A stretch of DNA of 64,000 nt from GCA-2697345 sp045565015 (GTDB taxonomy: Bacteria; Pseudomonadota; Alphaproteobacteria; Rhodobacterales; Rhodobacteraceae), in NCBI GenBank assembly GCA_045565015.1, contig JBJLGD010000003.1, forward strand, positions 1-64,000, read 5' to 3'. Positions 1 to 10,100 of the stretch are shown here, piece after piece. The stretch's first letter is position 1; each line of letters opens with the position of its first letter. The notes under the pieces are model-generated. The model did not search any database. It saw nothing but the letters and a program-made list of their open reading frames with translations, and was not told where the DNA came from. A program made the position numbers and the translations under genes.

Positions 1-873
1 TTTAATGAAATTAATCAGATTTATGGAGTTCCAAAAGAAATTCTACTCACTTTATGGGCATTAGAAACAGATTTTGGGTTGTTCCAAGGGGATTATAATA
101 CTTTGAACTCTCTTTTGACGTTAAGCCATGACTGCCGGCGCCCACATCTTTTTCGACCACAAATATTCGGAGCTTTAGAGCTGTATGCACGTAAGGCTTT
201 TGACCCCAAGGAGACAAAAGGAGCTTGGGCAGGTGAAGTAGGAATGTTGCAAATGTTACCGTTAGGTATTTTGGAACATGGGGTCGATGGTGATAATGAC
301 GGGAAAATAGATATAAGAGCATCAGCCGTTGACGCTTTATATTCAACAGCAAAAAAACTAGTTTCACTGGGTTGGGAACGCGATGAGCCTTGGTTATTGG
401 AGGTAAGAGTGCCTAAAACTATGGATTGGTTTAAAACTGGCCTCGATACAAAATTATCTCTGAAAGAATGGGAAGAAATCGGTGTTTGGCCTAGGTTAGG
501 AAATTTTCAGAAAAAACATAAAAAAGTTTCGTTAATTATTCCTATGGGACGAAAGGGACCTGCATTTTTGACCTACCCAAATTTTCGAGTCCTATCAAAA
601 TGGAATAATAGTTCCACTTATATCCTAACTGCTGCCTATTTTGCGACATTACTTAACGGTGAACCTCGATATAGATTAGGATGGCCAGAGCCTATTTTAA
701 ATTTAGAAGATATGCTTTTGTTACAAAAAAAGCTTGAACAAAAAGGCTATGATGTTGGAGGCATTGACGGGATCTTGGGTTCAAAGACACGTAAAGCAGT
801 CAAAGAAGAACAACTTAAAATAAAAATACCTGCCGATGGCTGGCCAACAAAACAAATGTTAAACAAAATCTAA
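1..873 (+). CDS. Lytic murein transglycosylase, MltB family, 5'-truncated
   Basis: The reading frame is open from base 1, so the start of the gene lies outside the window. The first visible residues contain the MltB-family segment LWALETDFG, whose Glu is the expected catalytic acid for non-hydrolytic cleavage of the MurNAc-GlcNAc bond, which leaves a 1,6-anhydro end. The middle part (GEVGMLQMLP, then a D-rich stretch DGDNDGKID and LGWERDEPW) follows the family pattern. The last ~60 residues (LQKKLEQKGYDVGGIDGILG) form a peptidoglycan-binding type 1 domain, usual in the long alphaproteobacterial MltB variants. The signal peptide cannot be seen. The gene converges on smc with a 15-bp gap. The family call is firm; the exact paralogue is not. 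Confidence 0.9.
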   Translation, partial: FNEINQIYGVPKEILLTLWALETDFGLFQGDYNTLNSLLTLSHDCRRPHLFRPQIFGALELYARKAFDPKETKGAWAGEVGMLQMLPLGILEHGVDGDNDGKIDIRASAVDALYSTAKKLVSLGWERDEPWLLEVRVPKTMDWFKTGLDTKLSLKEWEEIGVWPRLGNFQKKHKKVSLIIPMGRKGPAFLTYPNFRVLSKWNNSSTYILTAAYFATLLNGEPRYRLGWPEPILNLEDMLLLQKKLEQKGYDVGGIDGILGSKTRKAVKEEQLKIKIPADGWPTKQMLNKI

Positions 874-888
874 ACTTTTGGAAACAGG

Positions 889-3800
889 TTAGGCAACAAG
901 CGTCTCTGCCTTCTTTAAATCGACAGAGACTAATTGGCTGACTCCCAATTCACCCATAGTTACTCCAAACAATCTATCCATACGAGACATTGTAATAGCG
1001 TGATGGGTGATAATTAAGAAGCGAGTATCAGTTTGACGGATCATTTCATCCAACAAATCGCAAAACCTGGTAATGTTTGAATCATCTAAAGGAGCATCAA
1101 CCTCATCCAAAACACATAGTGGCGCAGGGTTTGCAAGAAAAACTGCAAATATTAAGGCCAAGGCGGTTAGTGTCTGTTCTCCACCTGATAATAAAGACAA
1201 TGTTGAGAGTTTTTTTCCTGGCGGTTGACACATAATTTCAAGTCCAGCATCTAAAGGATCGTCACTCTCAACCATTACTAGCTTTCCATCACCTCCACTA
1301 AATAGATTCTTAAATAAATTATTGAAATTTTCATTAACTTGTTCGAAGGCAGTTAAGATACGCTCTCTACCCTCACGATTTAAGGACGAAATACCAGAGC
1401 GAAGCTTTTTTATTGCTTCCGCCAGGTCTTCTTTTTCTTTTCTTATAGCGTCATATTGATCTTGGACTTCTTTGGCATCTTCTTCTGCGCGTAAATTAAC
1501 TGCACCTAAACCGTCTCTTTGCCGTTTATAACGATCAACTTTTTCTTCCAAAATTGAGGCTTCTGATATATCTTTTTCTGTTAATTCTAAATCTAACCTC
1601 AGCTCTTCTGGAGATAGACCATATTCATCAAAAATTCTACGTAAACAAAATTCAACATTATTTATAGCCGTCTCTAAAATTACGTCATTACGGGCTCGCT
1701 CTTCTCTTGCCTCCGAAGCATTTCTCTCAGCGTTTCTTTCATTATCAATTTCCTGACGTAAAAGAGCCTCCGCGGCTGCCAGCTTTTCTGTAGACTCGAT
1801 CGAAAGTTTTTCACTTAATGCGAGTTTTTCATCTAAGTTATTTATATTATTTAAAATTTCGTTAGGTCTTTCCTTTTCAATCTTCAGCTTTTTTTCGAAC
1901 AGCCCCAATCTAGATCTCAATTCATTAATACGTTTGTCTGCCAAATCGAAGCGTGATGTCCAGACCACAAATTGTTCTTCTATTTTATCCAACCTCCGTA
2001 AAGTCAGCTCATTTTCATTACTAATTGTATCAGATACACTCCGTTTCGCTATCATATTCGTCCTTGAGTTTTCTACAGTTATTTTTAGTTTCTGTATTTC
2101 AGTCTGAGCTGTTTCTAGATCATCAAGACAACCGATAGTATTGTTAGCCTCGGACAATCTTTTTTCCGTAGACAGTAATTCATTTTTATATCTTTCAACA
2201 GTCAAAAGTAAATTTTCAACTTTGCCTTCTGATATATTTTTTTCACTTTCTGCGTTACTCAAAAGTCGGTTCGATTCTGTCATAAGTCTGTCGGCTTCTT
2301 GCCTTTCCACACGTGCCTTTTTATCTGTCTCTGTAAGTTCTAACAGTTGATCTTGCAGGCTCCTATGTGCTTGTTGTGCTCCCTCAGACTTAGCCGTAGC
2401 TTCCGATAACTCCTTCTTTAATTCTTCCAACCTATTGAGTTGCTTAAGTCGTAAAGCCGAAGAGGTAGACAAATCACTAGCATCTACAGTAAAGCCATCC
2501 CAACGCCAAAGTCCTCCATCCATTGAAACTAATCTTTGTCCAGGCTTTAAGTCATTTTGAAGCTCTCCTCCAAGCGCCGGGTCTACAATTCCAACTTGTG
2601 TTAAACGTCGTGAAATTAGCTCAGATCCTTTTACAATTGAGGAAAGGGATTTCACACCATCCGGAAGGTTGTAATCTCCATCTTCAACGCTCATTTTAAC
2701 CCATCCAGTTCTCTGACCTTCTCCTAACTCTGGATTCTTAAGATCGTCTTGGAAAGCTGCTCCTAATGCTAACTCATAACCAGGTCTAACTTGGATTTGA
2801 TCAATAATCTGTTTAACTTCCGAAGTTTCTCTTCTCAGAAGCCTTGTTATTGCATCTGCTTCGGCTTGCAGTACTTTTTCAATACCGCCCGCCTCCGATG
2901 AAATAGACCTTGCTTCCGCCTCTCTAGATTGTAATTCACTTCTCATTTTTTCAACTTGGTTTAGTTTAGTATCAGCTGTTTCAAATTGATTTTTTGCATT
3001 TTTGAAGTCCTGTTGAGCTTTAATAGATTTAGCTGTTTGAGCCTCCACGTTTTTTCGTAAACCTTCCAGTTCTAAAACTGACTTTTCTTTATCAGAATCT
3101 ATTCTCTCTTGAGTGGCCTTGAGTTCCTCATAAAGCCCTTGGGCAGATTGATGTTGTGCGAATAATCTCGCGTTATCTTCTGTCTTGTTGGAAAGCTCAC
3201 CTTCTAGAAGCTGAAGCTCTAGAGCCGATGATCTAGAAACTTCAATAGCTGTCGCTAATCTTTGTGAATAATCAGCTGTCGACAATAGCAGCTCTGCTTT
3301 TTCCAATTCCAATGAAGTTAAAGTTTGAGAAGCATCGTTATTTAAAACTTGCTCTCGTTGAATATCAATTTTTAGCTGTCCAATGTCAGTTTCTAGTTTC
3401 TGAATTTCACCCAGAATCAGTTGCTGAGCATTTATTAAAGTCTCTTTTTCGACTTTGAGTTTTTGAAGGTATGAGACAGCATTAGCATTATCTTCTCTAA
3501 ATTTTGGCATTAAATTCTCAGACTCTTCTCTTTTATTAAAAAACTTATTAGCCTCCAGCTCAGCATCAGCCGCTTTTTTATGTGCTTGTTCCTTCTGCAC
3601 TTCTGCCACTATTTGTTTACCTTCAGACTCTTCCCATTTTATGTATAAAATTTGTCCTTCTAATTTTCTTATAACTTCTCCAATTTCACGATATCTGATA
3701 GCCTGCTTTGCCTGTTTTGCTAATTGACCCAATTGAGAAGCGAGTTGATCTATGGTATCATCAACCCGTGAAAGGTTTGTTTCTGCACCCGATAACTTTA

Positions 3801-4344
3801 GTTCAGCTTCATGACGGCGCTGGTATAAACCTGATATTCCAGCTGCTTCTTCCAAAATACGTCTTCGCGCCTTAGGTTTTGCATTTATAAGTTCTGCAAT
3901 CTGACCTTGCCTAACCAAAGCAGGTGAGTGGGCGCCTGTTGAGGCATCTGCAAATAACATTTGGACGTCTCGCGCTCTGGCATCTTTACCGTTAACTTTA
4001 TATGCAGATCCGGCATCTCGAGTTATACGCCGTAAAACTTCAAAATCTCTGACATTGTTGAGCTCTTTGGGAGCAGACCGATCCGAATTATCAACCGTTA
4101 AGGAGACCTCTGCAAAATTTTTTGCGGGACGTGACGCTGCTCCTGCAAAAATCACATCATCCATCCCAGCACCTCGCATTGCCTTGGGTCGGTTCTCTCC
4201 CATAACCCAACGAAGAGCTTCCAGGAGGTTTGATTTTCCACAACCATTTGGACCGACAACACCAGTCAAACCATCAGAGATCGTTAAATCTGTTGAGTCT
4301 ACAAAACTTTTGAACCCATTTAGTTTTAATTTTGAAAAACGCAA
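889..4344 (-). CDS. smc: Chromosome segregation ATPase SMC
   Basis: This 1151-residue SMC protein is close to the usual bacterial length of ~1150-1190. The N-terminus carries the Walker A motif (VVGPNGCGKSN, residues ~29-39). Two long Glu/Lys/Gln-rich coiled-coil arms flank a hinge around residues 500-620. The C-terminus has the ABC signature LSGGEQ from residue 1052 and the Walker B segment LCVLDEVDAPLDD. SMC dimers with ScpA and ScpB organise and help segregate replicated chromosomes. The start is a TTG codon giving LRFSKLKLNGFKSF, the conserved SMC beginning, so no upstream alternative is needed. scpA and scpB are not in the window. Confidence 0.97.
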   Translation of the reverse strand: MRFSKLKLNGFKSFVDSTDLTISDGLTGVVGPNGCGKSNLLEALRWVMGENRPKAMRGAGMDDVIFAGAASRPAKNFAEVSLTVDNSDRSAPKELNNVRDFEVLRRITRDAGSAYKVNGKDARARDVQMLFADASTGAHSPALVRQGQIAELINAKPKARRRILEEAAGISGLYQRRHEAELKLSGAETNLSRVDDTIDQLASQLGQLAKQAKQAIRYREIGEVIRKLEGQILYIKWEESEGKQIVAEVQKEQAHKKAADAELEANKFFNKREESENLMPKFREDNANAVSYLQKLKVEKETLINAQQLILGEIQKLETDIGQLKIDIQREQVLNNDASQTLTSLELEKAELLLSTADYSQRLATAIEVSRSSALELQLLEGELSNKTEDNARLFAQHQSAQGLYEELKATQERIDSDKEKSVLELEGLRKNVEAQTAKSIKAQQDFKNAKNQFETADTKLNQVEKMRSELQSREAEARSISSEAGGIEKVLQAEADAITRLLRRETSEVKQIIDQIQVRPGYELALGAAFQDDLKNPELGEGQRTGWVKMSVEDGDYNLPDGVKSLSSIVKGSELISRRLTQVGIVDPALGGELQNDLKPGQRLVSMDGGLWRWDGFTVDASDLSTSSALRLKQLNRLEELKKELSEATAKSEGAQQAHRSLQDQLLELTETDKKARVERQEADRLMTESNRLLSNAESEKNISEGKVENLLLTVERYKNELLSTEKRLSEANNTIGCLDDLETAQTEIQKLKITVENSRTNMIAKRSVSDTISNENELTLRRLDKIEEQFVVWTSRFDLADKRINELRSRLGLFEKKLKIEKERPNEILNNINNLDEKLALSEKLSIESTEKLAAAEALLRQEIDNERNAERNASEAREERARNDVILETAINNVEFCLRRIFDEYGLSPEELRLDLELTEKDISEASILEEKVDRYKRQRDGLGAVNLRAEEDAKEVQDQYDAIRKEKEDLAEAIKKLRSGISSLNREGRERILTAFEQVNENFNNLFKNLFSGGDGKLVMVESDDPLDAGLEIMCQPPGKKLSTLSLLSGGEQTLTALALIFAVFLANPAPLCVLDEVDAPLDDSNITRFCDLLDEMIRQTDTRFLIITHHAITMSRMDRLFGVTMGELGVSQLVSVDLKKAETLVA

Positions 4345-4511
4345 TTGATCAAACTCTCAGTCAATGTAAATAGTATTTTAAAGGCAAAACTCATCTATAA
4401 TCGATAAACACTTCATATTGTAAAAACAACTACTTTATATACCACATATATGATTTTTTTTTTAAAACTCGTATTTTTCTAAAATTTTTTTGTAAAGAGA
4501 CTAATTTATAC

Positions 4512-4540
4512 TTGACGACTCCACTAACCTAAGCAAATGG
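4512..4540 (+). promoter_or_regulatory. Candidate promoter for the B12-regulated operon
   Basis: A TTGACG -35-like hexamer at 4512-4517 is followed after 17 bases by a weak -10 (AAATGG, 4535-4540), just before the riboswitch. The position suits a start site near 4547. The -10 is poor, so this is only a candidate. The 160 bases before it (4345-4511) are very AT-rich and show nothing else I can identify. Confidence 0.3.
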
Positions 4541-4548
4541 TTGTGCTA

Positions 4549-4739
4549 CAAGGTTCAGTTTTTTTGCAAAAGCAATTAAAGATGAAATGGGAATATGGTG
4601 AGAGTGACCCAAATCGGGGCTTAAAGCCAAAGCCGCCCCCGCGACTGTAAGCGGTGAGCAACTATCTAACCGTCACTGAGATTAATTCTTGGGAAGACTG
4701 ATATGTAGCCACGACCCGCGAGCCAGGAGACCAGCCTTG
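4549..4739 (+). ncRNA. Cobalamin riboswitch
   Basis: The conserved cobalamin aptamer blocks occur in order: GATGAAATGGGAA, GGTGAGAG, the B12-box core GCCCCCGCGACTGTAAGC, and the 3' block GAGCCAGGAGACCAGCC. The ends CAAGG (4549-4553) and CCTTG (4735-4739) can close the aptamer. Riboswitches of this class normally repress when adenosyl- or other cobalamin binds. Its place directly before cbtB-cbtA-cobW-cobN makes it the control element for cobalt uptake and cobalt insertion. The region around 4605-4635 carries extra sequence compared with minimal aptamers, probably an enlarged peripheral helix. Confidence 0.95.
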
Positions 4740-4757
4740 ATATTATATAAACCCCAG

Positions 4758-4773
4758 CCGTCGGGTGTGACGG
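4758..4773 (+). promoter_or_regulatory. Expression-platform hairpin before the cbtB ribosome site
   Basis: A perfect 5-bp hairpin CCGTC-GGGTGT-GACGG lies between the riboswitch and the Shine-Dalgarno AAAAGGAG of cbtB. Cobalamin riboswitches often use a downstream hairpin whose loop docks onto L5 of the aptamer. The loop GGGTGT could pair with ACCC at 4607-4610 inside the aptamer, which suggests control of translation rather than termination, since no T-run follows. The pairing partner is inferred. Confidence 0.55.
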
Positions 4774-4788
4774 TAAAAGGAGAAAGAA

Positions 4789-4977
4789 ATGCAAGATCAA
4801 GTAAAAGAATTGAATATATCGAGTGACAATATGGCATCCACAAGCCAGGTTGGTGCACTTTTCGGAGCTGTTGTGATTGGAGGCTTCCTTTTGTTTGCCT
4901 CAGGGTTTGCACAAGCTACCATAGTCCATGACTCCGCTCATGATTTAAGACACTCTATGGCCTTTCCCTGCCACTAA
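4789..4977 (+). CDS. cbtB: Cobalt transporter subunit CbtB
   Basis: This 62-residue protein has one membrane helix (about residues 22-45, VGALFGAVVIGGFLLFASGF) and a His-rich tail HDSAHDLRHSMAFPCH. That tail is the hallmark of CbtB, the small partner of CbtA. CbtAB replaces the CbiMNQO cobalt ECF transporter in many proteobacteria, and the C-terminal histidines are thought to bind the metal. The gene has a strong ribosome site (AAAAGGAG) and is the first gene after the cobalamin riboswitch. cbtA starts three bases after its stop codon. Confidence 0.93.
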   Translation: MQDQVKELNISSDNMASTSQVGALFGAVVIGGFLLFASGFAQATIVHDSAHDLRHSMAFPCH

Positions 4978-4980
4978 AAA

Positions 4981-5667
4981 ATGTTTAAAAATATATTTGT
5001 GAGCGCCGTAGTTTGCGGTGCCATAGCAGGCGTATTAGCGACAGTGATGCAAATGCTATTAGTAACTCCACTTTTAATGGAAGCTGAGCTTTTTGAAACC
5101 GGGCAGAGTATGCACTTCATTACTGATGGTTCACCAGAAAGTCCCATAAAGCATGTTGATATTTGGGAAGACCCTTATCGTCATTTGATGACCCTTTGTT
5201 TTAATTTAGTAACGTTTACAGGCTTTGGGTTTATATTGGTAGCAGCTATGGCCTTTTTTCAGAAACGCGGTTTTACCCTGAGCAAAGCTGAGGGAATCGT
5301 AGCCGGTGTAAGTGGATTTATTGTATTTCAACTCGCTCCTTCCGTTGGACTACCTCCGGAACTTCCAGGCACGATTGGTGTAGCTGTTGGGCTAAAACAA
5401 AGCTGGTGGATAATCACTATTCTAAGTACGACGGTGGGTATTTTATTACTTTTTCTTGATAAACATAAAGTTGTATCAGGTGCCGGAATTATATTTATTA
5501 CTATCCCACATTTGATCGGGCACCCCAAACTGGAAACTTACTTTGGTGTTGCTCCTCCCGAACTAGCGGCTGAGTTTGCCTCGCGTGCTTTAGCAGTTAG
5601 TTTAATCGCATGGATAATTCTGGGAGTTATTTCAAGCCAGTTTTGGAAATATTTAGAAAAGGATTAA
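4981..5667 (+). CDS. cbtA: Cobalt transporter subunit CbtA
   Basis: This 228-residue integral membrane protein has about six hydrophobic segments (roughly 5-28, 70-92, 102-118, 138-158, 164-178 and 198-220). It carries conserved features of the CbtA family: an acidic/His loop after helix 1 (EDPYRH), PPELPG, and PHLIGHP before the last helices. It is predicted to carry cobalt across the inner membrane together with CbtB. Being directly downstream of cbtB and of a B12 riboswitch supports a cobalt rather than a nickel role. The transport mechanism of the family is poorly known. Confidence 0.92.
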   Translation: MFKNIFVSAVVCGAIAGVLATVMQMLLVTPLLMEAELFETGQSMHFITDGSPESPIKHVDIWEDPYRHLMTLCFNLVTFTGFGFILVAAMAFFQKRGFTLSKAEGIVAGVSGFIVFQLAPSVGLPPELPGTIGVAVGLKQSWWIITILSTTVGILLLFLDKHKVVSGAGIIFITIPHLIGHPKLETYFGVAPPELAAEFASRALAVSLIAWIILGVISSQFWKYLEKD

Positions 5668-5673
5668 GAGACC

Positions 5674-6732
5674 ATGAAGATACCAACGACAGTTATAACT
5701 GGCTTTTTAGGGTCAGGAAAAACAACCCTTATTCGTCAGCTATTACAAAATACCGAAAGGAAGAGAATAGCTCTAATAATAAATGAGTTTGGTGATTTGG
5801 GGGTTGATGGGGATATTCTAAAAGGTTGTGGTGACGAAACATGTACTGAGGAGGATATAATGGAACTGTCTAATGGCTGTATCTGTTGTACTGTTGCTGA
5901 AGATTTTATTCCAACTTTAACCAAATTATTAGAACGAGAAATTAAGCCTGATCACATCGTAATTGAAACATCAGGCCTTGCATTACCACAACCGCTGATA
6001 CGAGCCTTCAATTGGCCTGAAATATCTACACAGGTCACAGTAGACAGTGTGATAACTGTTGTTGATGGCGATGCAGCTAATAAGGGTCAATTTTCTAGTA
6101 ACTTAGAAGCCATAGAAAAACAGCGTCTTAATGATGAAAATTTAGATCACGAAACCCCCATATCCGAATTATTTGAAGATCAATTAACTTGTGCGGATCT
6201 AATAATTATTAATAAATCTGATCTTATATCAGTAGCAGAAATTGATGCCTTAAAAACTAAATTAGGTTCAAAGACTCGAAAGGGTGTAAAAATTATCCAG
6301 TCTACTATGGGTAATGTACCGTCTAAGGTTCTTCTCGGGCAAAATGTTAACGCAGAAAAAGACATACAAAGTCGTCACGAGATTCACCATGACCACCACC
6401 ACGATGACCACCACCACGATGACCACCACCACGATGACCACCACCACGATGATTTTGAAAGCTTTATTGTGAATTTACCCGAAATAACAGATCAAAAAGA
6501 GTTCCTCAAAAGGATGGAAGGCGTCATAGTAAACCACAGTATTCTCAGACTAAAAGGTTTTGCATCCATAGAAGGTAAGCCATTGAGGATGACTATTCAA
6601 GCCGTAGGTCCGCGAATTGAAACATATTTTGAAAACTCAAAAAGTGAAAATAATGCACACGAAACACAATTAGTGGTTATTGGGAGCAGTGGTCTTGATA
6701 AAGACGCTATTTCAAGCTCTCTAGCTGGATGA
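5674..6732 (+). CDS. cobW: CobW-type metallochaperone GTPase
   Basis: This 352-residue COG0523 GTPase shows the P-loop GFLGSGKTT (residues 10-18), the GCICC metal-binding motif (68-72), an NKSD guanine-specificity motif and a CobW C-terminal domain from about residue 262. Residues 238-260 are a linker of 14 His and many Asp, encoded by a perfect 15-bp repeat. COG0523 members insert or store metals. CobW is linked to the cobalt step of B12 synthesis, and its place between cbtA and cobN points to delivery of cobalt to cobaltochelatase. A zinc-type COG0523 role is unlikely in this operon. The stop codon overlaps the next gene by 4 bp. Confidence 0.92.
   Translation: MKIPTTVITGFLGSGKTTLIRQLLQNTERKRIALIINEFGDLGVDGDILKGCGDETCTEEDIMELSNGCICCTVAEDFIPTLTKLLEREIKPDHIVIETSGLALPQPLIRAFNWPEISTQVTVDSVITVVDGDAANKGQFSSNLEAIEKQRLNDENLDHETPISELFEDQLTCADLIIINKSDLISVAEIDALKTKLGSKTRKGVKIIQSTMGNVPSKVLLGQNVNAEKDIQSRHEIHHDHHHDDHHHDDHHHDDHHHDDFESFIVNLPEITDQKEFLKRMEGVIVNHSILRLKGFASIEGKPLRMTIQAVGPRIETYFENSKSENNAHETQLVVIGSSGLDKDAISSSLAG
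6391..6450 (+). repeat. Four perfect 15-bp tandem repeats coding a His/Asp tract
   Basis: The unit GACCACCACCACGAT occurs four times head to tail without a mismatch and encodes DHHHD repeats in the cobW-like gene. Because the copies are identical at the DNA level and the unit is a multiple of three, the copy number can change by slippage without breaking the frame. This would tune the number of metal-binding histidines. Confidence 0.97.
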
Positions 6733-7184
6733 AACTCCAAACACGTATAGGCGACCCATCCTCTGAAGAAGGTGTTAGACTCTTAACAGACAGTTACACA
6801 TTGATGAGCAGTTTGTTTCCGCCAGAGGACAATCACGCTCTATCCATAGAGGATTTCAAAAACCCAAATATAGTTTTCCTTATAGCAGAAAAAGATGGTA
6901 AACCATGTGGCTGTGGTGCGCTAGCTATTAAGTCTACTTACGGCGAATTAAAGTCAATATATGTTGAGGAAACAAGTCGTGGCCATGGTATTGGAGGTTT
7001 AATTACAGCAAACCTAGAAGTAGAAGCTAAGAGGCTTTCACTACCAGAACTTTATCTAGAAACCGGAGGAAACCTCTTATCCGCTATTCGCCTTTATAAA
7101 AAACTTGGCTTCGAGGAATGTGGTCCTTTCGGAGAATATAAAAAAAGCCCACATAGTTTTTTTATGCTTAAGAAACTCGACTAA
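6729..7184 (+). CDS. GNAT-family N-acetyltransferase
   Basis: This 151-residue single-domain GNAT protein has the acetyl-CoA pyrophosphate loop RGHGIGG at residues 84-90, preceded by beta-4 LKSIYVE. The C-terminal segment YLETGGNLLSAIRLYKKLGFEECG is the usual motif B region. The substrate cannot be read from the sequence. The gene overlaps cobW by 4 bp (ATGA) and cobN by one base (TAATG), so it is translationally coupled inside the cobalamin operon. No GNAT step is known in B12 synthesis, so its role is open; acetylation of a partner protein, or of an amine or amino acid, are possibilities. Confidence 0.85.
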   Translation: MKLQTRIGDPSSEEGVRLLTDSYTLMSSLFPPEDNHALSIEDFKNPNIVFLIAEKDGKPCGCGALAIKSTYGELKSIYVEETSRGHGIGGLITANLEVEAKRLSLPELYLETGGNLLSAIRLYKKLGFEECGPFGEYKKSPHSFFMLKKLD

Positions 7185-10100
7185 TGCATTTACTAGCAGC
7201 AAAATCTGGCACGATTGATGATGGGCTAGAACCTTTTGATTTATCTCAAACTCCCGCAGATCTGTTATTTATTTCGTCTGCAGACTCGGAGCTAACAGCG
7301 ATAAGTGAAGCCATAACGGAAACAGGTCATCAGGCTAGTGTCAGGCTTGCTAGCCTTAATCATCTCCAACATCCAATGTCTGTCGACTTACATCTGGAAG
7401 AAACCGCTTCCAAATCAAAATTAGTAATCATTCGAGTATTGGGTGGAATGGGATACTGGCAATACGGTGTAGAACAATATTCATCAGTTCTAAGGGAAAA
7501 AAATATTCCATTCGCCTTATTACCTGGAGACGACAAACCGGACCCTGAGTTGCGTAGCCTTTCAACTATTAACGACGGGCATTACGATCATCTTTGGGGA
7601 TATCTGGTAGAGGGTGGTTTAGAAAATACAGGGAACTTTCTAAAATATACAAACTCAATACTGAAGGCAGATACTGTCCCTCCTGGGCCCAAACCAGTTC
7701 TGAAAGCTGGAGTTTACTGGCCTGGGGAAGGCATCACGTCTCCTAAAGATATTTATAAGCACTGGAATTCCGAACAGCACGTAGTACCAATTATATTCTA
7801 TCGCTCACTGATCCAAGGCGTCGGATTAAACCCAGTAAACAGATTGGTAAAAGCTCTGATAAGAGATGACCTAAATCCACTACCAATATTTGTGGCCTCA
7901 TTAAAAGACCCTTTATGTCAGGCTACAATCGAAGCAATTTTTAAAGAACACCCTCCAACAGTTATCCTTAACAGTACTGCATTTTCTGTTAACTCTCTTA
8001 ATTCAGAAAAAGAGGCCCCTGATAATCCTTTAACCTCCAGCGCTGCTAATAAGGCGCCAGTGTTCCAAGTGATTTTTTCATCATCAACCGAGGAAGTATG
8101 GGAGGCTGAACTAAATGGTTTATCTGGTAGAGATATTGCAATGAATGTTGCTCTTCCAGAAGTTGATGGACGAGTTCTTTCAAGAGCCGTAAGTTTTAAG
8201 GGAGAGTCATTTTTTGATAATGTTACAGAATGCTCGATCACAACATATAGAGCCAGGGGCGATCGTATAGCATTTGTTAGCAGCTTAACTAAAAACTGGT
8301 GTGCTCTAAGAGAAGTTAAGAATCAGCACCGAAAAGCTGCATTCATAATGGCAAACTATCCAAATAGAGATGGTAGGTTAGCGAATGGTGTGGGATTAGA
8401 TACTCCTGAATCTATAATAACTGTCTCAAAAGAATTAAAAGAAAATGGTCATCAATTAGATGACTTTCCAGAGTCTTCTTCCGAATTGATGCAAATACTA
8501 ATATCAGGCCCGACAAATTGGCTACCAGATCGGGCTGAAAAAACTGGGGGAGAGTTTTATCTCTTAGAAAACTATCTCAAAGAATACAAAAAACTCCCAT
8601 ATGAGTTTAGATCAAAAGTCGAAGATCGTTGGGGTTCTCCTGAAGATGATCCATTCATAACGTCATTATCAAAAAAAGGCCAAAATAGAAAAGACAAAGG
8701 TTTTGCCTTATCCATTCATCGATTTAATAATGTCATCGTTGGGCTTCAACCTGCTCGAGGATATAATATTGATGCGAAGGAGACCTATCATAGTCCTGAT
8801 TTAATGCCTCCTCATAACTATATTGCCTTTTACTTTTGGATTAGGTTCGACTTTAAAACCCATGCAATAGTTCATATGGGAAAACATGGAAACTTAGAGT
8901 GGCTTCCAGGAAAGTCATTAGCTTTAAGCAATTCTTGCACGCCAGAAGCTATTTTAGGGCCCACTCCACACATCTATCCATTTATTGTAAATGATCCTGG
9001 TGAAGGCACTCAAGCAAAGAGACGTGCTCAGGCCGTAATAATTGATCATTTGACACCTCCTATGGCTAGAGCGGAGACATACGGCGCATTAAGGGAACTT
9101 GAAGGTTTGATCGATGAATACTACGAGGCATATTCGATAGATCAAAGACGTATAAAAATTCTTCAAAAGGAAATACTTAGTCTTACTGGATCCTCTGGAC
9201 TTATAGACGATGTCGGTCTTTCTGGAAAAGGGGACGAAAGTGATTTGGCTAAGTTAGACGCTTATCTCTGTGATCTGAAAGAGGCTCAAATAAGAGATGG
9301 GTTACATATCTTTGGTCTCGCTCCAACAGGAAATCTAGCACGTGATCTCGTAATATCTTTAACGAGGCTACCAAGAAATGACGGACGTAACGGCAACTCT
9401 TCGTTGACCCAAGCTATCGCTAATGACTTCCAGTTAAATCTAAATACATTGGATGCAAACATGTCCCAACATTGGACGGGTCCGTTTCCAAACGAATTAG
9501 AAGATATTTCAGATGATAAATGGAGATCTTTCGGTGATACTATTGAACGGATTGAGATCTTTGCACAAAAACTACTTGATGGTGACAGGAAGTCCCCCGG
9601 GACCGAAACTGACTGCGTTTTAGAAAAAATAAAAACTGAAGTTTATCCCGCAGTTTCAGACTGCGGACCATCGGAAATTTCTGGAATAATAAATGCATTA
9701 AAGGGTAACTTTATTCAACCAGGTCCCTCTGGTGCGCCGACTCGAGGAAGATTAGATGTATTGCCAACTGGTAGAAATTTTTATTCTGTTGATAGTCGTT
9801 CAATGCCCACAATAACGGCATGGAATATTGGGTGGAAGTCAGCAAATTTATTACTTGAAAAGCATTTACAAGACCATGGTGATTGGCTGAGAACATTATT
9901 TCTATCAGCATGGGGTACCTCAAATATGCGTACAGGTGGTGATGATATAGCCCAATGCTTAGCCCTGATGGGAGTAAAACCAAAATGGGACGATATAAGT
10001 AAGCGAGTAACTGGCTTTGAGATCTTACCTTTGAACATTTTAGGAAGGCCACGCGTTGATGTCACTTTGCGTATCTCAGGTTTTTTCCGAGATGCTTTTC

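Noticed and set aside
4682..4912. Minus-strand frame across the riboswitch and cbtB
   Set aside because: It is antisense to a structured RNA and to cbtB; no family match.
6391..6450. Short tandem repeat considered as a CRISPR array
   Set aside because: The units are contiguous without spacers and lie in frame inside a coding sequence.
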